Shown: positions 17,755 through 25,605, counted from the stretch's first letter. The stretch is DNA of 58,320 bases from a virus (IMGVR_UViG_3300032134_000003:1-58320), one strand, 5' to 3'. The notes: a model not told the origin generated them from the letters alone. Translations and numbers: made by a program.

Positions 17755-19523
17755 TACAGCAGTTTCGCAGTGTAGTTTCTGGGCTTAGTAGTGGGCAACA
17801 CAAGAAGCAATGTCCAGAGTGTCAGGGCGATAGGTCTAGCAAGAACCGAAGTGACCGACCCCTCTCCATCAAGGTGGACCTTACGGGGGTTAAGTACAGG
17901 TGCCATCACTGCGGAGTGGAGGGTGGGTGGGATCACAACGACGATCTTAACTTCGACTCACCCAACTCTACGGCGGCTAATAACTACGTCCCCCCGAAGA
18001 GGGAAAACTTCCCCATTAAAACCAATCGCGAAGCCACCAATGGGGAGGCACTTAACTACCTGAAGTCCAGGCACATAACCGATGAGGTTATTAAGAGCCA
18101 TGCGATACTTGGCACCTATCGGTTCAATGGCAAGGTGACCCCAGCAGTCGGGTTTCCCTACAGAGAGGGCAGTGCTGTTAGCGCCGTGAAGTGGAGATCC
18201 GCTAACAAAGAGAAGCGGTTTAGCCAAGAAAATGTATGCGAAGATTTTTTTAATCTGGACCTCCATGTCGAGGGCAATGACGTTCTGATCTGTGAAGGAG
18301 AGATGGACGCGCTCGCTTGGATGAGTGCCAGCATCCCGAAGAATGTGACCATTCTTTCTATACCCAATGGCGCTCCCGCCACGGTGCGGGACGGCAAGAT
18401 TGATCCGAAAGATGACAACAAGTTTCGGTATATCTGGCGGGCGAAGAAGCAGTTGGATTCTGCACCAAGGATCATCCTGAACACCGACCACGACGCTCCC
18501 GGAAGAGCCCTCCAAGAAGAGATCATCCGCAGGGTGGGCAGTGCAAAGATCTGGACGATAGACCTTGGTGACCACAAAGATGCTTCGGAAGCCTTGGGTG
18601 TCGAGGGTGCCGCATATCTTGAGCAACAGTTGGAGTACTGCGAAAGGATTCCAACCATTGGGTTACATGGCGCAGAAGAATTTGTCGATTCATTCGTAGA
18701 TTTATACGACAATGGCCAGATGAAAGGGGCCTCTACTGGCTTGGCCTCACTGGATAGGTACATACAAATTCCCTTGGGTATGCTTACGGTGGTCACGGGC
18801 TTCCCCGGTAGTGGGAAGTCAGACTTGGTTGACCAGATTTGCATCAACTTGGCAAAATCACATAACTGGAAAACGGTTTACTGTTCTTTTGAAAAGCCGC
18901 CTGAGTTACACATGGCCCAGTTAGCGCAGAAGATCTGTGACCGCCCATTTTTCGAGGGTCCGTCCGCTCGTATGAGTGCCGAGGAACGTGACTTTTCCGC
19001 TGACTGGATTAAAGAAAACTTCATGTTCATGGACAGTCGGCGTGACAGTCCGAATGACATTGAGGGAATCCTAAAGACTGCTAGTGCGGCAGTAATGAGG
19101 ATGGGTTGCAGGATCTTGGTGATAGATCCTTACAACCACATAAAGCTCAACTACGGCCAGCGTGAAACGGATGCTATTTCGGAGATGCTAACCTCCGTGC
19201 AACAATTCGCTCGTGATCATGCGTGTCATGTATTCTTTGTGGCCCACCCGACCAAGCTCCCGCCTGACCGTCGTGGAGGTGCCAAGGTGGTAGTGACTGG
19301 CCACGATGTGGCGGGTTCAGCGGCTTGGTTTGCGAAGGCCGACATCGGCATGACTGTGTGGCGTCACCCAAGAGATGAGGATCCCCCAGAAGCTCACATC
19401 TGGAAAACCAGATGGTCTTGGATGGGCAAGAATGGTGTCTGCCCCCTGCACTTCAACCCCATCACTGGACGTTGGCAGGACTTTAGCCCTGCGCTTGACG
19501 ATTATGATTGGGAGTTTGAGTAA
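17745..19523 (+). CDS. Primase-helicase, T7 gp4-like (592 aa)
   Basis: The GTG start follows GAGGAGG inside the end of rusA. A zinc-binding module opens the protein (Cys23/Cys26, Cys53/Cys56). A TOPRIM region follows, with ICEGEMDALAW (catalytic Glu) and NTDHDAPG (DxD). The C-terminal RecA-like helicase has Walker A GFPGSGKS at residues 352-359, Walker B in ILVIDPYN and a HVFFVAHPTK strand. Size and order match T7 gp4-type bifunctional primase-helicases. It would unwind the fork and prime the lagging strand. No phage DNA polymerase was found, so a host polymerase is presumably used. An AGGGAAAACTTCCCC sequence inside the gene (18000-18014) nearly matches the palindrome family at 24.8-28.9 kb. 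Confidence 0.92.
   Translation: MQVVQQFRSVVSGLSSGQHKKQCPECQGDRSSKNRSDRPLSIKVDLTGVKYRCHHCGVEGGWDHNDDLNFDSPNSTAANNYVPPKRENFPIKTNREATNGEALNYLKSRHITDEVIKSHAILGTYRFNGKVTPAVGFPYREGSAVSAVKWRSANKEKRFSQENVCEDFFNLDLHVEGNDVLICEGEMDALAWMSASIPKNVTILSIPNGAPATVRDGKIDPKDDNKFRYIWRAKKQLDSAPRIILNTDHDAPGRALQEEIIRRVGSAKIWTIDLGDHKDASEALGVEGAAYLEQQLEYCERIPTIGLHGAEEFVDSFVDLYDNGQMKGASTGLASLDRYIQIPLGMLTVVTGFPGSGKSDLVDQICINLAKSHNWKTVYCSFEKPPELHMAQLAQKICDRPFFEGPSARMSAEERDFSADWIKENFMFMDSRRDSPNDIEGILKTASAAVMRMGCRILVIDPYNHIKLNYGQRETDAISEMLTSVQQFARDHACHVFFVAHPTKLPPDRRGGAKVVVTGHDVAGSAAWFAKADIGMTVWRHPRDEDPPEAHIWKTRWSWMGKNGVCPLHFNPITGRWQDFSPALDDYDWEFE
18000..18014. repeat. Palindrome-family copy, one mismatch, inside the primase gene
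   Basis: AGGGAAAACTTCCCC differs at one position from the GGGGAAAACTTCCCC variant found at 26010. It lies far from the other copies and in coding sequence, so chance is possible. Confidence 0.4.
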
Positions 19524-19544
19524 GGACTAATAGGGGCTATCAAA

Positions 19545-19602
19545 ACCTGTGACACGCTGACTGTTAATCAGCGGGTCACAGGTCAGAGTCCTGTCGCCGG
19601 AG
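19545..19602 (+). other. 3' half of a tRNA-Asn(GTT)-like gene within a long hairpin, putative attP
   Basis: Bases 19556-19602 match the 3' part of a tRNA in order: anticodon stem GCTGA/TCAGC with loop CTGTTAA (anticodon GTT, 19563-19565), five-base variable loop, T stem ACAGG/CCTGT with seven-base loop TCAGAGT, acceptor strand CGCCGGA and discriminator G. No matching 5' half (D arm, TCCGGCG acceptor strand) precedes it, there is no CCA, and the T loop lacks the usual TTC. It therefore cannot be a working tRNA. Phage attachment sites often carry exactly such a 3' tRNA segment. The 5' flank ACCTGTGAC (19545-19553) is complementary to GTCACAGGT (19575-19583), making a 15-bp hairpin with one A/G mismatch. 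On the minus strand this hairpin is followed by TTTT, so it could also end leftward transcripts. Confidence 0.7.
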
Positions 19603-19617
19603 CTTGAGAAAACCAAG

Positions 19618-19649
19618 GCCCTGCAACCTTTTCTGGGTTGTGGGGCTTT
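19618..19649 (+). terminator. Hairpin with short T tract, weak terminator
   Basis: GCCCTGCAACC (19618-19628) pairs with GGTTGTGGGGC (19636-19646), 11 bp with two G/T pairs, around a seven-base loop and followed by TTT. It is one of four hairpins in the 385-bp gene-free junction after the primase gene. Confidence 0.45.
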
Positions 19650-19686
19650 GTGTTGTCCAGCGACTAGGCAGTGCTGGGACTCACTC

Positions 19687-19718
19687 CACCTAAAATTATT
19701 CTTAGGTGAGACATTTTT
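19687..19718 (+). terminator. Hairpin CACCTAA/TTAGGTG followed by a T run, possible terminator
   Basis: CACCTAA (19687-19693) pairs with TTAGGTG (19702-19708), and a five-T run follows eight bases later. The spacing to the T run is loose, so this is a weak candidate. From about 19720 to 19850 I see nothing else recognisable. Confidence 0.35.
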
Positions 19719-19851
19719 CCACAGTGTGTGTCCTGTGTGTCCCGTGCCCCCGGTCAGGGCCGCTTGACGGGGGGCGACCGCTGGAATACATTGTGTCCAT
19801 ACTACATGACCTCCTCCTTGTAGTATTAGATGTGGATTGGGTCTACGTCTC

Positions 19852-19887
19852 CCGCCGTCAGCGTGCTTCGCGCTGGCGGCGGTTTTT
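19852..19887 (+). terminator. Strong rho-independent terminator for the primase unit
   Basis: The stem CCGCCGTCAGCG (19852-19863) and CGCTGGCGGCGG (19871-19882) is 12 bp with one T/G pair, with loop TGCTTCG and then TTTTT. It ends rightward transcription from rusA and the primase gene just before the converging leftward unit, whose last gene stops at 19909. Confidence 0.88.
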
Positions 19888-19908
19888 GTGAGGGTGTATC
19901 GCATTGTA

Positions 19909-20376
19909 TCACTCATTAGTGTCTTCCTTTTCCCATGCCCTCACCTTCCTAGAGTAGACGCTTTGGGGATGGGTGAACAGCTTGCGGGCGTCTCCGGTCA
20001 CGACGAACACCGTGTTCCGACGAGCGACTTCTTGGTCGATAAACTTAGGCAGATACTTGCCGTCTAGTGGGTGACGCTTGGCGTTTGGATCGACGTAGGC
20101 TACCCACGCCACGCCCCTATCTTTATCTGACTCAGCGTGAAGCACCGCCCCGGTCCTATCGGGCCTGTGCTCTACGCCACGGCCAATCCCTCTGCGCCAC
20201 CCGCACAAGAACTCCCGGCACGACTCAGGGCGATCCTCGTAGATGCCGCACCCACTGGGCGTCAGGTGGACGCAAGGCACCCCGTTGGGTTTGTCCAACT
20301 CAGGCACCGCCATCGCCGTGCAACACAGAGTGCAAGCTCCGCACTTCCTGTCATTACCCATTAAGTCATTACCCAT
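19909..20376 (-). CDS. CxxCxxCC (YkgJ-like) metal-chelating protein (155 aa)
   Basis: The sequence CGACTLCC at the N-terminus is the CxxCxxCC signature of the zinc/iron-chelating YkgJ family. Further cysteines follow in CGIYEDRPESCREFLCGW, as is typical of the family. The C-terminal 90 residues are without recognisable motifs. The role in phage is unknown; metal binding is the only safe statement. A 15-base tandem duplication at the 5' end gives two possible ATG starts (20376 and 20361), so the protein begins with a repeated MGND. It is the last gene of the leftward accessory unit. Confidence 0.75.
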   Translation of the reverse strand: MGNDLMGNDRKCGACTLCCTAMAVPELDKPNGVPCVHLTPSGCGIYEDRPESCREFLCGWRRGIGRGVEHRPDRTGAVLHAESDKDRGVAWVAYVDPNAKRHPLDGKYLPKFIDQEVARRNTVFVVTGDARKLFTHPQSVYSRKVRAWEKEDTNE

Positions 20377-20665
20377 TAAGAAAGTTTAGCATTTGGTGAT
20401 AAAAATACTTTGCTGTCCTCCTGGCCAAGATGGCGATTGCCATCCAAGGGGATGGCGATTGCCTACCATCGGGACATTCCACTTCGGCCATTGATCCGTT
20501 GACTATGGCGGGTGAGTCCCAGATGTCCATGACAGCATCGCAGTCATTGAGGCATCCATATAGCTCGACCGCCCCCGACTTAGAGATAAGGGCTACGTCA
20601 TGGCCGTGCTTCCGTGCACCCTTTAGCGCCCTTGCCCTCGTGCGCCTCGCTTCCTTGGTTCTCAT
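20369..20665 (-). CDS. Unknown small basic protein (98 aa)
   Basis: The N-terminus is strongly basic (RTKEARRTRARALKGARKHG) and could bind nucleic acid. The centre (DVALISKSGAVELYGCLNDC, then AVMDIWDSP) is mixed. Inside the gene a 13-base unit, GATGGCGATTGCC, occurs twice in direct order near 20429-20463 and encodes a repeated AIA stretch. The start overlaps the upstream stop and the end overlaps the next gene, so it belongs to the leftward unit. No family is recognised. Confidence 0.5.
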   Translation of the reverse strand: MRTKEARRTRARALKGARKHGHDVALISKSGAVELYGCLNDCDAVMDIWDSPAIVNGSMAEVECPDGRQSPSPWMAIAILARRTAKYFYHQMLNFLNG

Positions 20666-21021
20666 TAGTTTGCCCGTTGGGCGTAAGTGTCTTCTTCTTC
20701 CACTCGCTCTGATAAATGGGTAGCGATCTCCAAATAATTAACGTCACGCAAGGCCCCATTCATTAGGTCCCGGTACAGGCCTTCTACGTCGGGTGCCCAT
20801 TCATCGAATTGCTCACGGAGAATACCTGAGAGATTGATGGCAGATAGTTTCTTGTTTAAGGGGTGGATGGACCCATCAGCCAGGGCCGTCTTTGCAGAAA
20901 TTTCTTCGCGGGCCAGCATCAGGCAGTGTTCATAAAGGCCTTGGTCGTTATCAATCCACAGATTAACCAACCAAGTTTCCCAATTGGTCCATCCGTTGTA
21001 GGTGTCGTCGCTAGAATTCAT
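20665..21021 (-). CDS. Uncharacterised GWTNWETW-family protein (118 aa)
   Basis: The motif YNGWTNWETWLVNLWIDND near the N-terminus is a signature I know from many small phage and plasmid proteins without a known function. The remainder is helical, with an acidic C-terminus. Its ribosome-binding site GAGGAGG is supplied by the Glu codons that end the upstream gene, so translation of the two is coupled. Confidence 0.7.
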   Translation of the reverse strand: MNSSDDTYNGWTNWETWLVNLWIDNDQGLYEHCLMLAREEISAKTALADGSIHPLNKKLSAINLSGILREQFDEWAPDVEGLYRDLMNGALRDVNYLEIATHLSERVEEEDTYAQRAN

Positions 21022-21023
21022 TT

Positions 21024-21203
21024 TTATTCCTCCTCGTCGTCGTCGTTGGTGGTGTAGCTGGGGTAATCGTGATCCGGTTCCTCGTCGAAGTGACTGGAAT
21101 ATTCCTCACTTCCGCACCTCGGGCACGGCCACTGCTCTGGTCCAGGCTTGTTATTCATCTCTGCCCTGCCGCAGCCCAAACACACATGATCCATGCAAGC
21201 CAC
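21024..21203 (-). CDS. Small zinc-ribbon protein with acidic tail (59 aa)
   Basis: A CLGC pair and a CPRC pair form one zinc ribbon, followed by an acidic tail ending DDDEEE. I chose GTG 21203 because AAGGAG lies seven bases upstream; ATG 21194 in the same frame has no suitably placed site. It lies between the VWA protein and the GWTNWETW protein in the leftward unit. The role is unknown; a protein-binding adaptor is plausible. Confidence 0.65.
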   Translation of the reverse strand: MACMDHVCLGCGRAEMNNKPGPEQWPCPRCGSEEYSSHFDEEPDHDYPSYTTNDDDEEE

Positions 21204-21218
21204 TGTTGAACTCCTTGT

Positions 21219-22532
21219 TTAAATGTGAACCACTTTACCAAATAGTTTGCGCCCGCCTGGCGAGCGGAGGCTGGGCGCTCGGCCAGTTGTAATCCATAGG
21301 ACCGGGAAGTTGGGGTTCCTGTCCCCGACAGACCCGTAACCATCAGTGAAGTACACGAGCCCTCCGACATCTTCATTGGTCTTATCTATGTAATCGAATA
21401 TAGGATCGAACGATGTCCCGCCGCCCCCGAAGATGTTTAGCTCCATGGCGTCTGCTCCAGTTCCGTTCTTCAGGTCTATGTCGTACCACGGCTCATCGGT
21501 ATCAGCATTCTTGTGTATCACACGGTCCACATAGGCTACTCGGATTTTACTTAACCCTAGTTCCTTCGACCACTTCACTAGATTGCTCCGACATTTTTCA
21601 AAATCATCTCGGCCCATGGAAGCTGAAGAATCAATGCAAGCATAGAGTGTGTGAGGAGTTTTTATCTTGCTTGGTAAATATATCTTTTTGTGCAAGAACC
21701 GCCTGTTCGGGCGCTTGTAGCTGCGGACATGGGAGAAGTGTTTTTTTAAGAAGTGTCGGATGTGGTCTGACGATGCAGTCTTTCCAGTCGATGTAAAGAT
21801 CTTGTCAACCATGGAGCCCGTGCCCCCACCCACCTGTCTCTCAAGCATTGCCGCCTCTGCCACACGACGGTTGATATTCTGCTCCTCTTTGGCTATCGCG
21901 TCCTTGGCCTCCTGAGAATCCCCCTTGCATTCTTGAGGGACTAGGATCTCCCCACATCCATTGTCTGAGGGACCATTGGCGTTGCCTTGGCCACCTGTGG
22001 CCTTACCTTGGCCACTTCCATTCTTAGGCTTGGGCTTCCATCCCTTGTCTAGAAGGTCGTTGCATATCTTCTCGACGGGCCATCCGCAGGTAGAGTAATG
22101 GTCATCCCATAAAACATTATCTGGTAATGTAAAGTCCACGCCGTAGTTCGGACTATGCATTATGGCACCGTTGATAGAATAGTCAGCACCTATATTCCAC
22201 AACTCGCTGGCGTCCTCTGTGGAGAGAATGCAACGTTTCATCCATAGCGCGAGTCGTAGGTGGTGCTTGTTCCCGATGTGTAGGGATTCGTGAATCATAA
22301 TCCCACGAGTGTCGAGATCGTTTATGGATTCCGCGTAAGATCTGTTGACCAGAATTACTTTTCCATCGGTAGCAAACGTCCGCACCTGATCACTTACCTC
22401 AATGGGCAAGAAACCCATCAGTTGGTGCGAGCCCGGCGCACACCCAAATAACTTGGAGCGTTGTTTCTTTACGCGCCTTACTATTAGCTCGTCATCCGTC
22501 AATATCGAACGCTTCGATTGACCTGCGTACAT
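21219..22532 (-). CDS. VWA-domain protein with metallopeptidase-like N-terminus (437 aa)
   Basis: Residues 81-85 are HESLH, a zincin HExxH motif, followed by ELWNIGADYSIN (about 110-121), as in the DUF2201-type putative metallopeptidases. A low-complexity Gly/Asn/Gln linker (about 165-195) follows. The C-terminal VWA-like domain has an intact metal-ion site: DSSAS at 301-305, a GGGGTSF threonine (about 375-381) and FTDGYG. Proteins of this architecture pair with MoxR ATPases, and a MoxR gene lies two genes upstream. They are thought to act together as chaperones that insert metals or remodel complexes. Targets in the phage cycle are unknown. The ribosome-binding site AAAGGGGGAGG lies very close to the ATG. 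Confidence 0.85.
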   Translation of the reverse strand: MYAGQSKRSILTDDELIVRRVKKQRSKLFGCAPGSHQLMGFLPIEVSDQVRTFATDGKVILVNRSYAESINDLDTRGIMIHESLHIGNKHHLRLALWMKRCILSTEDASELWNIGADYSINGAIMHSPNYGVDFTLPDNVLWDDHYSTCGWPVEKICNDLLDKGWKPKPKNGSGQGKATGGQGNANGPSDNGCGEILVPQECKGDSQEAKDAIAKEEQNINRRVAEAAMLERQVGGGTGSMVDKIFTSTGKTASSDHIRHFLKKHFSHVRSYKRPNRRFLHKKIYLPSKIKTPHTLYACIDSSASMGRDDFEKCRSNLVKWSKELGLSKIRVAYVDRVIHKNADTDEPWYDIDLKNGTGADAMELNIFGGGGTSFDPIFDYIDKTNEDVGGLVYFTDGYGSVGDRNPNFPVLWITTGRAPSLRSPGGRKLFGKVVHI

Positions 22533-22633
22533 ACCTCCCCCTTTCTCAGTTTTCTGAGGTTATTACCTGGTTAAAATCTCTGGCTAAATTTATTTTTTTA
22601 TGTAGCAGTAGATCGTCAGGGCTGTCTTTCCAA

Positions 22634-23617
22634 TCAGTTGCCCATGAACTTGTCAAACCTATCTGTCGCGGGCGCTACTGCTGTGCTGATCTCAGCTAAC
22701 TTGTCGCGAACGCTCTTCCTGTCGGTGCCATCCTCGCCGGATAGGGCGGAGCGGGCAGAGCGGAGATCGCCACCTCCTATATCTTTTATACTTACCATCA
22801 GGTCTCGGATCTTGTCAGCGGCGTCGGTCAAGTCCTCGTCATCCAGTGCTTGACGCCACACATCAATTTTATCAGCCAAGTCTTCTAATTTCTTCCAACC
22901 CTTTTCGTATGGAAGGGTGTTCTTCCTGTTGTCATCCGCAACGTGGACGTACTCGTCAATACGTTTCACGATAGCGTTCGCCTCAGCCATAACGCTGTCC
23001 GCAATACCTCCCACGACATTTGCTATCTTCTGGGCTTGCTCGCGCCTCGCTCCCTCTACGCATCTATCCAAAACTTCTGACGGAGCCTTGAGCCTGATGT
23101 CATTACCGATGTTAGCTTCATCTACGAGCGGCTTGATCCGGACATCCCACTTGTATCTCTTTCGTAGGTCCTCAACGGGTATGAAATATTCTTGGAACCT
23201 ACCATTCAACTGGGTCATTGCCTCGGCCCTAAACAAATCCCACTGGGAAAATAAATTACTTTCCAGCACGCGCTCCCATTCCGTCCTATAGCCAGCCATC
23301 GTTTCTTCGTATTCGACCAGTCTGTCCGGCGCAAGTAGGTATTCGTTGCCACTGACACGACCGCCGTTGTCATTGTTTCGTGACGTACTCCATGGGTCGG
23401 TCACGCTCTTCATGTACTGCCTAGCTTTGTTCACTGGGCCTTTGATCGCTCGCACTATCGCCTCATCGACGATAGCTACCTGCCCCTTGGCCCTGCGCTT
23501 GTCTATTCCCGTGGCATCTGCCCCGGCATCAGACAATTCACTGCACCTCTTTAGGTGGCCGTACTGATCGACGTTGAAGGTAGTGAGCATGAAGTGTTCA
23601 AAAAGTTTCTTATTCAT
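22634..23617 (-). CDS. Helical middle protein of the MoxR/VWA module (327 aa)
   Basis: This mostly alpha-helical, charged protein lies between the MoxR ATPase and the VWA-metallopeptidase genes. Similar helical proteins, for example those grouped as DUF3150, occur between MoxR and VWA genes elsewhere; I suspect but cannot confirm that family. The start of the protein (KKLFEHFMLTTFNVDQYG) and a KWDVRIKPLVDE segment near residue 170 are the most distinctive parts. It probably bridges or regulates the ATPase and VWA protein. A 101-base gap with a small CTCAG/CTGAG hairpin separates it from the VWA gene. Confidence 0.7.
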   Translation of the reverse strand: MNKKLFEHFMLTTFNVDQYGHLKRCSELSDAGADATGIDKRRAKGQVAIVDEAIVRAIKGPVNKARQYMKSVTDPWSTSRNNDNGGRVSGNEYLLAPDRLVEYEETMAGYRTEWERVLESNLFSQWDLFRAEAMTQLNGRFQEYFIPVEDLRKRYKWDVRIKPLVDEANIGNDIRLKAPSEVLDRCVEGARREQAQKIANVVGGIADSVMAEANAIVKRIDEYVHVADDNRKNTLPYEKGWKKLEDLADKIDVWRQALDDEDLTDAADKIRDLMVSIKDIGGGDLRSARSALSGEDGTDRKSVRDKLAEISTAVAPATDRFDKFMGN

Positions 23618-23626
23618 GTGTGTTCC

Positions 23627-24814
23627 CTAGAAGTAAAAGTCTTGATTTCTGGTGTAGTGTCTTACGAATTCCTCTTCTGTTTGAATGTCCTTGTTTAGTG
23701 CAAGCGCCGCACTCACACAGGCGACGGACGCTTCTTGGTCGATTCTGTTTACAAACTTAATTATATTATTAATCTGGCTGGCTCCTCCAAGTGCATTGTA
23801 AGTACTACGTTTTTTATCCAAGCGAGACACGAGCATACAAATAACACTGCATAGCAGCGCCCTCCCGTTGCGGCTTGTGTCTCTCTTGAGCTTATCTATC
23901 TCAGGGCCGTAGCTGTCGGGGTCCGCGAGCATCATGTCTAGGTCCCCAAAATCTTTTCCCGCCTTGTATGTCGAGAACAATTCTGCCGTGCCTCGGAAGC
24001 CAATAAGCCCTAGCACTATGGCCTCAGAGACGGGGGACTCCATGTCCAGTCCATCCCTTAACAAATTACTGGTCTGGAAAACTGTGCTAGGCGTACAGAA
24101 AGGTTGCCCACTCGCCTCATCGTTCTGGGTGAATAAGAACTGGTCGCCTTGGTACTTGAGGATGGTTGACACCAGGGGGTGCAATTCGTCCTTGTGATAT
24201 TTCAAGAAGCCCTTGACGGTGGCTCGTACCTGTAGGATGCACGCCCTCCTGATCAAGTCACTGTGCATAGCGAACGCCCCCGCTCCATCGTCCGCACCGT
24301 TGGTTGTGCCGATGAAGTATGTGTGGGGCGGCACTTGGTAGTTGGTGCCCAGAGTTCTCTCGTTAAAAAGCTCTGACCAGATCTTAAAGTTCTCTGGCTT
24401 CTTCCCCATCTCTTCGGCAATGACAGTACAGCGGATGTCTTCCCGCTCCACACCCTTCGTCCAACTTGCATCTGCTCCCGGCAACGCAGTCGTGACGTAC
24501 CTGTCGTAGGTACTATCTCCGATAGCGGGCATTGCGAAATCTTCTGGATCGTATCCGGTAGCATTAAAGACCTGCATACCGTACTCGCCTGCTCCTGGCC
24601 TACTACCAGAATTGCAGTTCACAATTGACATGGGCTCACCGTCATTGTGGCGGCGAGAGATCTCTATAACCGCCTGCTTGGCGGCAGCAGTCTTACCATG
24701 CCCCGGTGGTCCAGACAGAATCACTGGATAGCCTTCCCTCTCTAGCTGGGCGGCGGCTTCGGGCACCTCGCTCGGCTCCACGAACTGTCTAAGGTGATAC
24801 TCTGAATCGTGCAT
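23627..24814 (-). CDS. MoxR-family AAA+ ATPase (395 aa)
   Basis: Walker A is GPPGHGKT at residues 35-42. The Walker B strand reads TVIAEEMGK (about 130-138), where the usual Asp-Glu is Glu-Glu. Sensor-1 is FIGTTNG. The arrangement and the neighbouring VWA gene place it in the MoxR/CbbQ/NorQ group of AAA+ remodelling ATPases. With the middle protein and VWA-metallopeptidase it forms a three-gene module transcribed leftward. A GGGGAATTTTTCCCC palindrome lies just upstream of its ribosome-binding site (GAGGAGG), suggesting that the module has its own control point inside the unit. Confidence 0.87.
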   Translation of the reverse strand: MHDSEYHLRQFVEPSEVPEAAAQLEREGYPVILSGPPGHGKTAAAKQAVIEISRRHNDGEPMSIVNCNSGSRPGAGEYGMQVFNATGYDPEDFAMPAIGDSTYDRYVTTALPGADASWTKGVEREDIRCTVIAEEMGKKPENFKIWSELFNERTLGTNYQVPPHTYFIGTTNGADDGAGAFAMHSDLIRRACILQVRATVKGFLKYHKDELHPLVSTILKYQGDQFLFTQNDEASGQPFCTPSTVFQTSNLLRDGLDMESPVSEAIVLGLIGFRGTAELFSTYKAGKDFGDLDMMLADPDSYGPEIDKLKRDTSRNGRALLCSVICMLVSRLDKKRSTYNALGGASQINNIIKFVNRIDQEASVACVSAALALNKDIQTEEEFVRHYTRNQDFYF

Positions 24815-24839
24815 ACCTACCTCCTCTTTCTAGAACTGA

Positions 24840-24854
24840 GGGGAATTTTTCCCC
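24840..24854. repeat. Palindrome-family copy (GGGGAATTTTTCCCC) before the MoxR gene
   Basis: This 15-base member of the GGGGAAANTTTCCCC family lies 25 bases before the MoxR start on the leftward strand. It sits in the 74-base gap after the 24889 gene, just upstream of the Shine-Dalgarno sequence. Confidence 0.75.
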
Positions 24855-24888
24855 TACCTTGTTTCGATCCTACGGGTACAACTATTCA

Positions 24889-25188
24889 CTACACACCCCC
24901 TCCTTTGGTAATTTCTTGCAAGCGGTTATAGAGTGATTCTGTCTGGGCCTCTGTGGCGCTCATGCGTCCCCCCGCCACCTTATGATATTCACTAAGTATG
25001 GATTCGATTTTTGCCACCACTGCGACCACGCGCTTGTGTAGTCGGCCTTCTTCTTGGTCGTGCCACACCAAAAATGTTGCCTTGTCCTGACAGCATGGTC
25101 CCCTTGCAGAGTTAAGATTCTCTGCTACTTCAGTCATGTCATCAATACAAGCCTCTAAGTTCTCTGCCATCCAAGATGATAGCGCCAT
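24889..25188 (-). CDS. Unknown helical protein (99 aa)
   Basis: ATG 25188 follows GAGGATT. The protein is helical throughout and acidic at the N-terminus, with adjacent cysteines (PCCQDK) near residue 33 and a Ser/Thr-rich helical end. No family is recognised. It lies directly upstream of the MoxR/VWA module and could be part of it, though the palindrome between them suggests separate control. Confidence 0.55.
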   Translation of the reverse strand: MALSSWMAENLEACIDDMTEVAENLNSARGPCCQDKATFLVWHDQEEGRLHKRVVAVVAKIESILSEYHKVAGGRMSATEAQTESLYNRLQEITKGGGV

Positions 25189-25210
25189 AATAATCCTCTA
25201 AGTTTTATTT

Positions 25211-25432
25211 TTAATAAGTTCTGGTTTCACGCAAACTGTAGCCACTACTGAAACCCACATCTATCAACTCGTATACCATGTACTCGACCTCTCTCACTCT
25301 GGCGTCGGATTCTGTCCTCAGTGTTCGCCGTGTGTAAGCTCCTTGGGATAGCTCGGACTCCACCCTTAGGCTGATAGCTTCCCGTATCTGCGCCATTAAT
25401 TTGTCTACGTCATCCCTGCTCGGATGCAGCAT
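25211..25432 (-). CDS. Unknown small helical protein (73 aa)
   Basis: The start has GGAGGAG three to seven bases upstream. The product is a short, predominantly helical, charged protein (VDKLMAQIREAISLRVESEL) with a Tyr-rich end. No motif is recognised. It is one of a run of small leftward genes of the kind that often encode host-takeover factors. Confidence 0.5.
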   Translation of the reverse strand: MLHPSRDDVDKLMAQIREAISLRVESELSQGAYTRRTLRTESDARVREVEYMVYELIDVGFSSGYSLRETRTY

Positions 25433-25476
25433 AATCTCCTCCCTGGTCTATAAATTTATTCACGGACATCCCCTTG

Positions 25477-25602
25477 CTATCTGCTCTCGCCCCTGTAATA
25501 GGCACTGATATCAGCTATGACCCACGCGGATATCACACCTGCGGCGTACCCGATTACAAATATTAAAACAAAGTCGTAGAATACTTCGCTGAGAATATTC
25601 AT
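25477..25602 (-). CDS. Small single-pass membrane protein (41 aa)
   Basis: ATG 25602 is preceded by GGAGG eleven bases upstream. A central hydrophobic stretch (FVLIFVIGYAAGVISAWVIA) spans the membrane, with a short polar N-terminus and a YYRGESR tail. It fits exactly in the otherwise empty gap between the 25211 and 25606 genes. The function is unknown. Confidence 0.5.
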   Translation of the reverse strand: MNILSEVFYDFVLIFVIGYAAGVISAWVIADISAYYRGESR

Positions 25603-25605
25603 AGC

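Noticed and set aside
19527-19916. Leftward 129-residue ORF in the convergent junction
   Set aside because: It is read through terminators and opposite the tRNA-Asn-like segment; its C-terminus (CDPLINSQRVTGFDSP) is the sort of false peptide seen opposite tRNA genes, and there is no ribosome-binding site.
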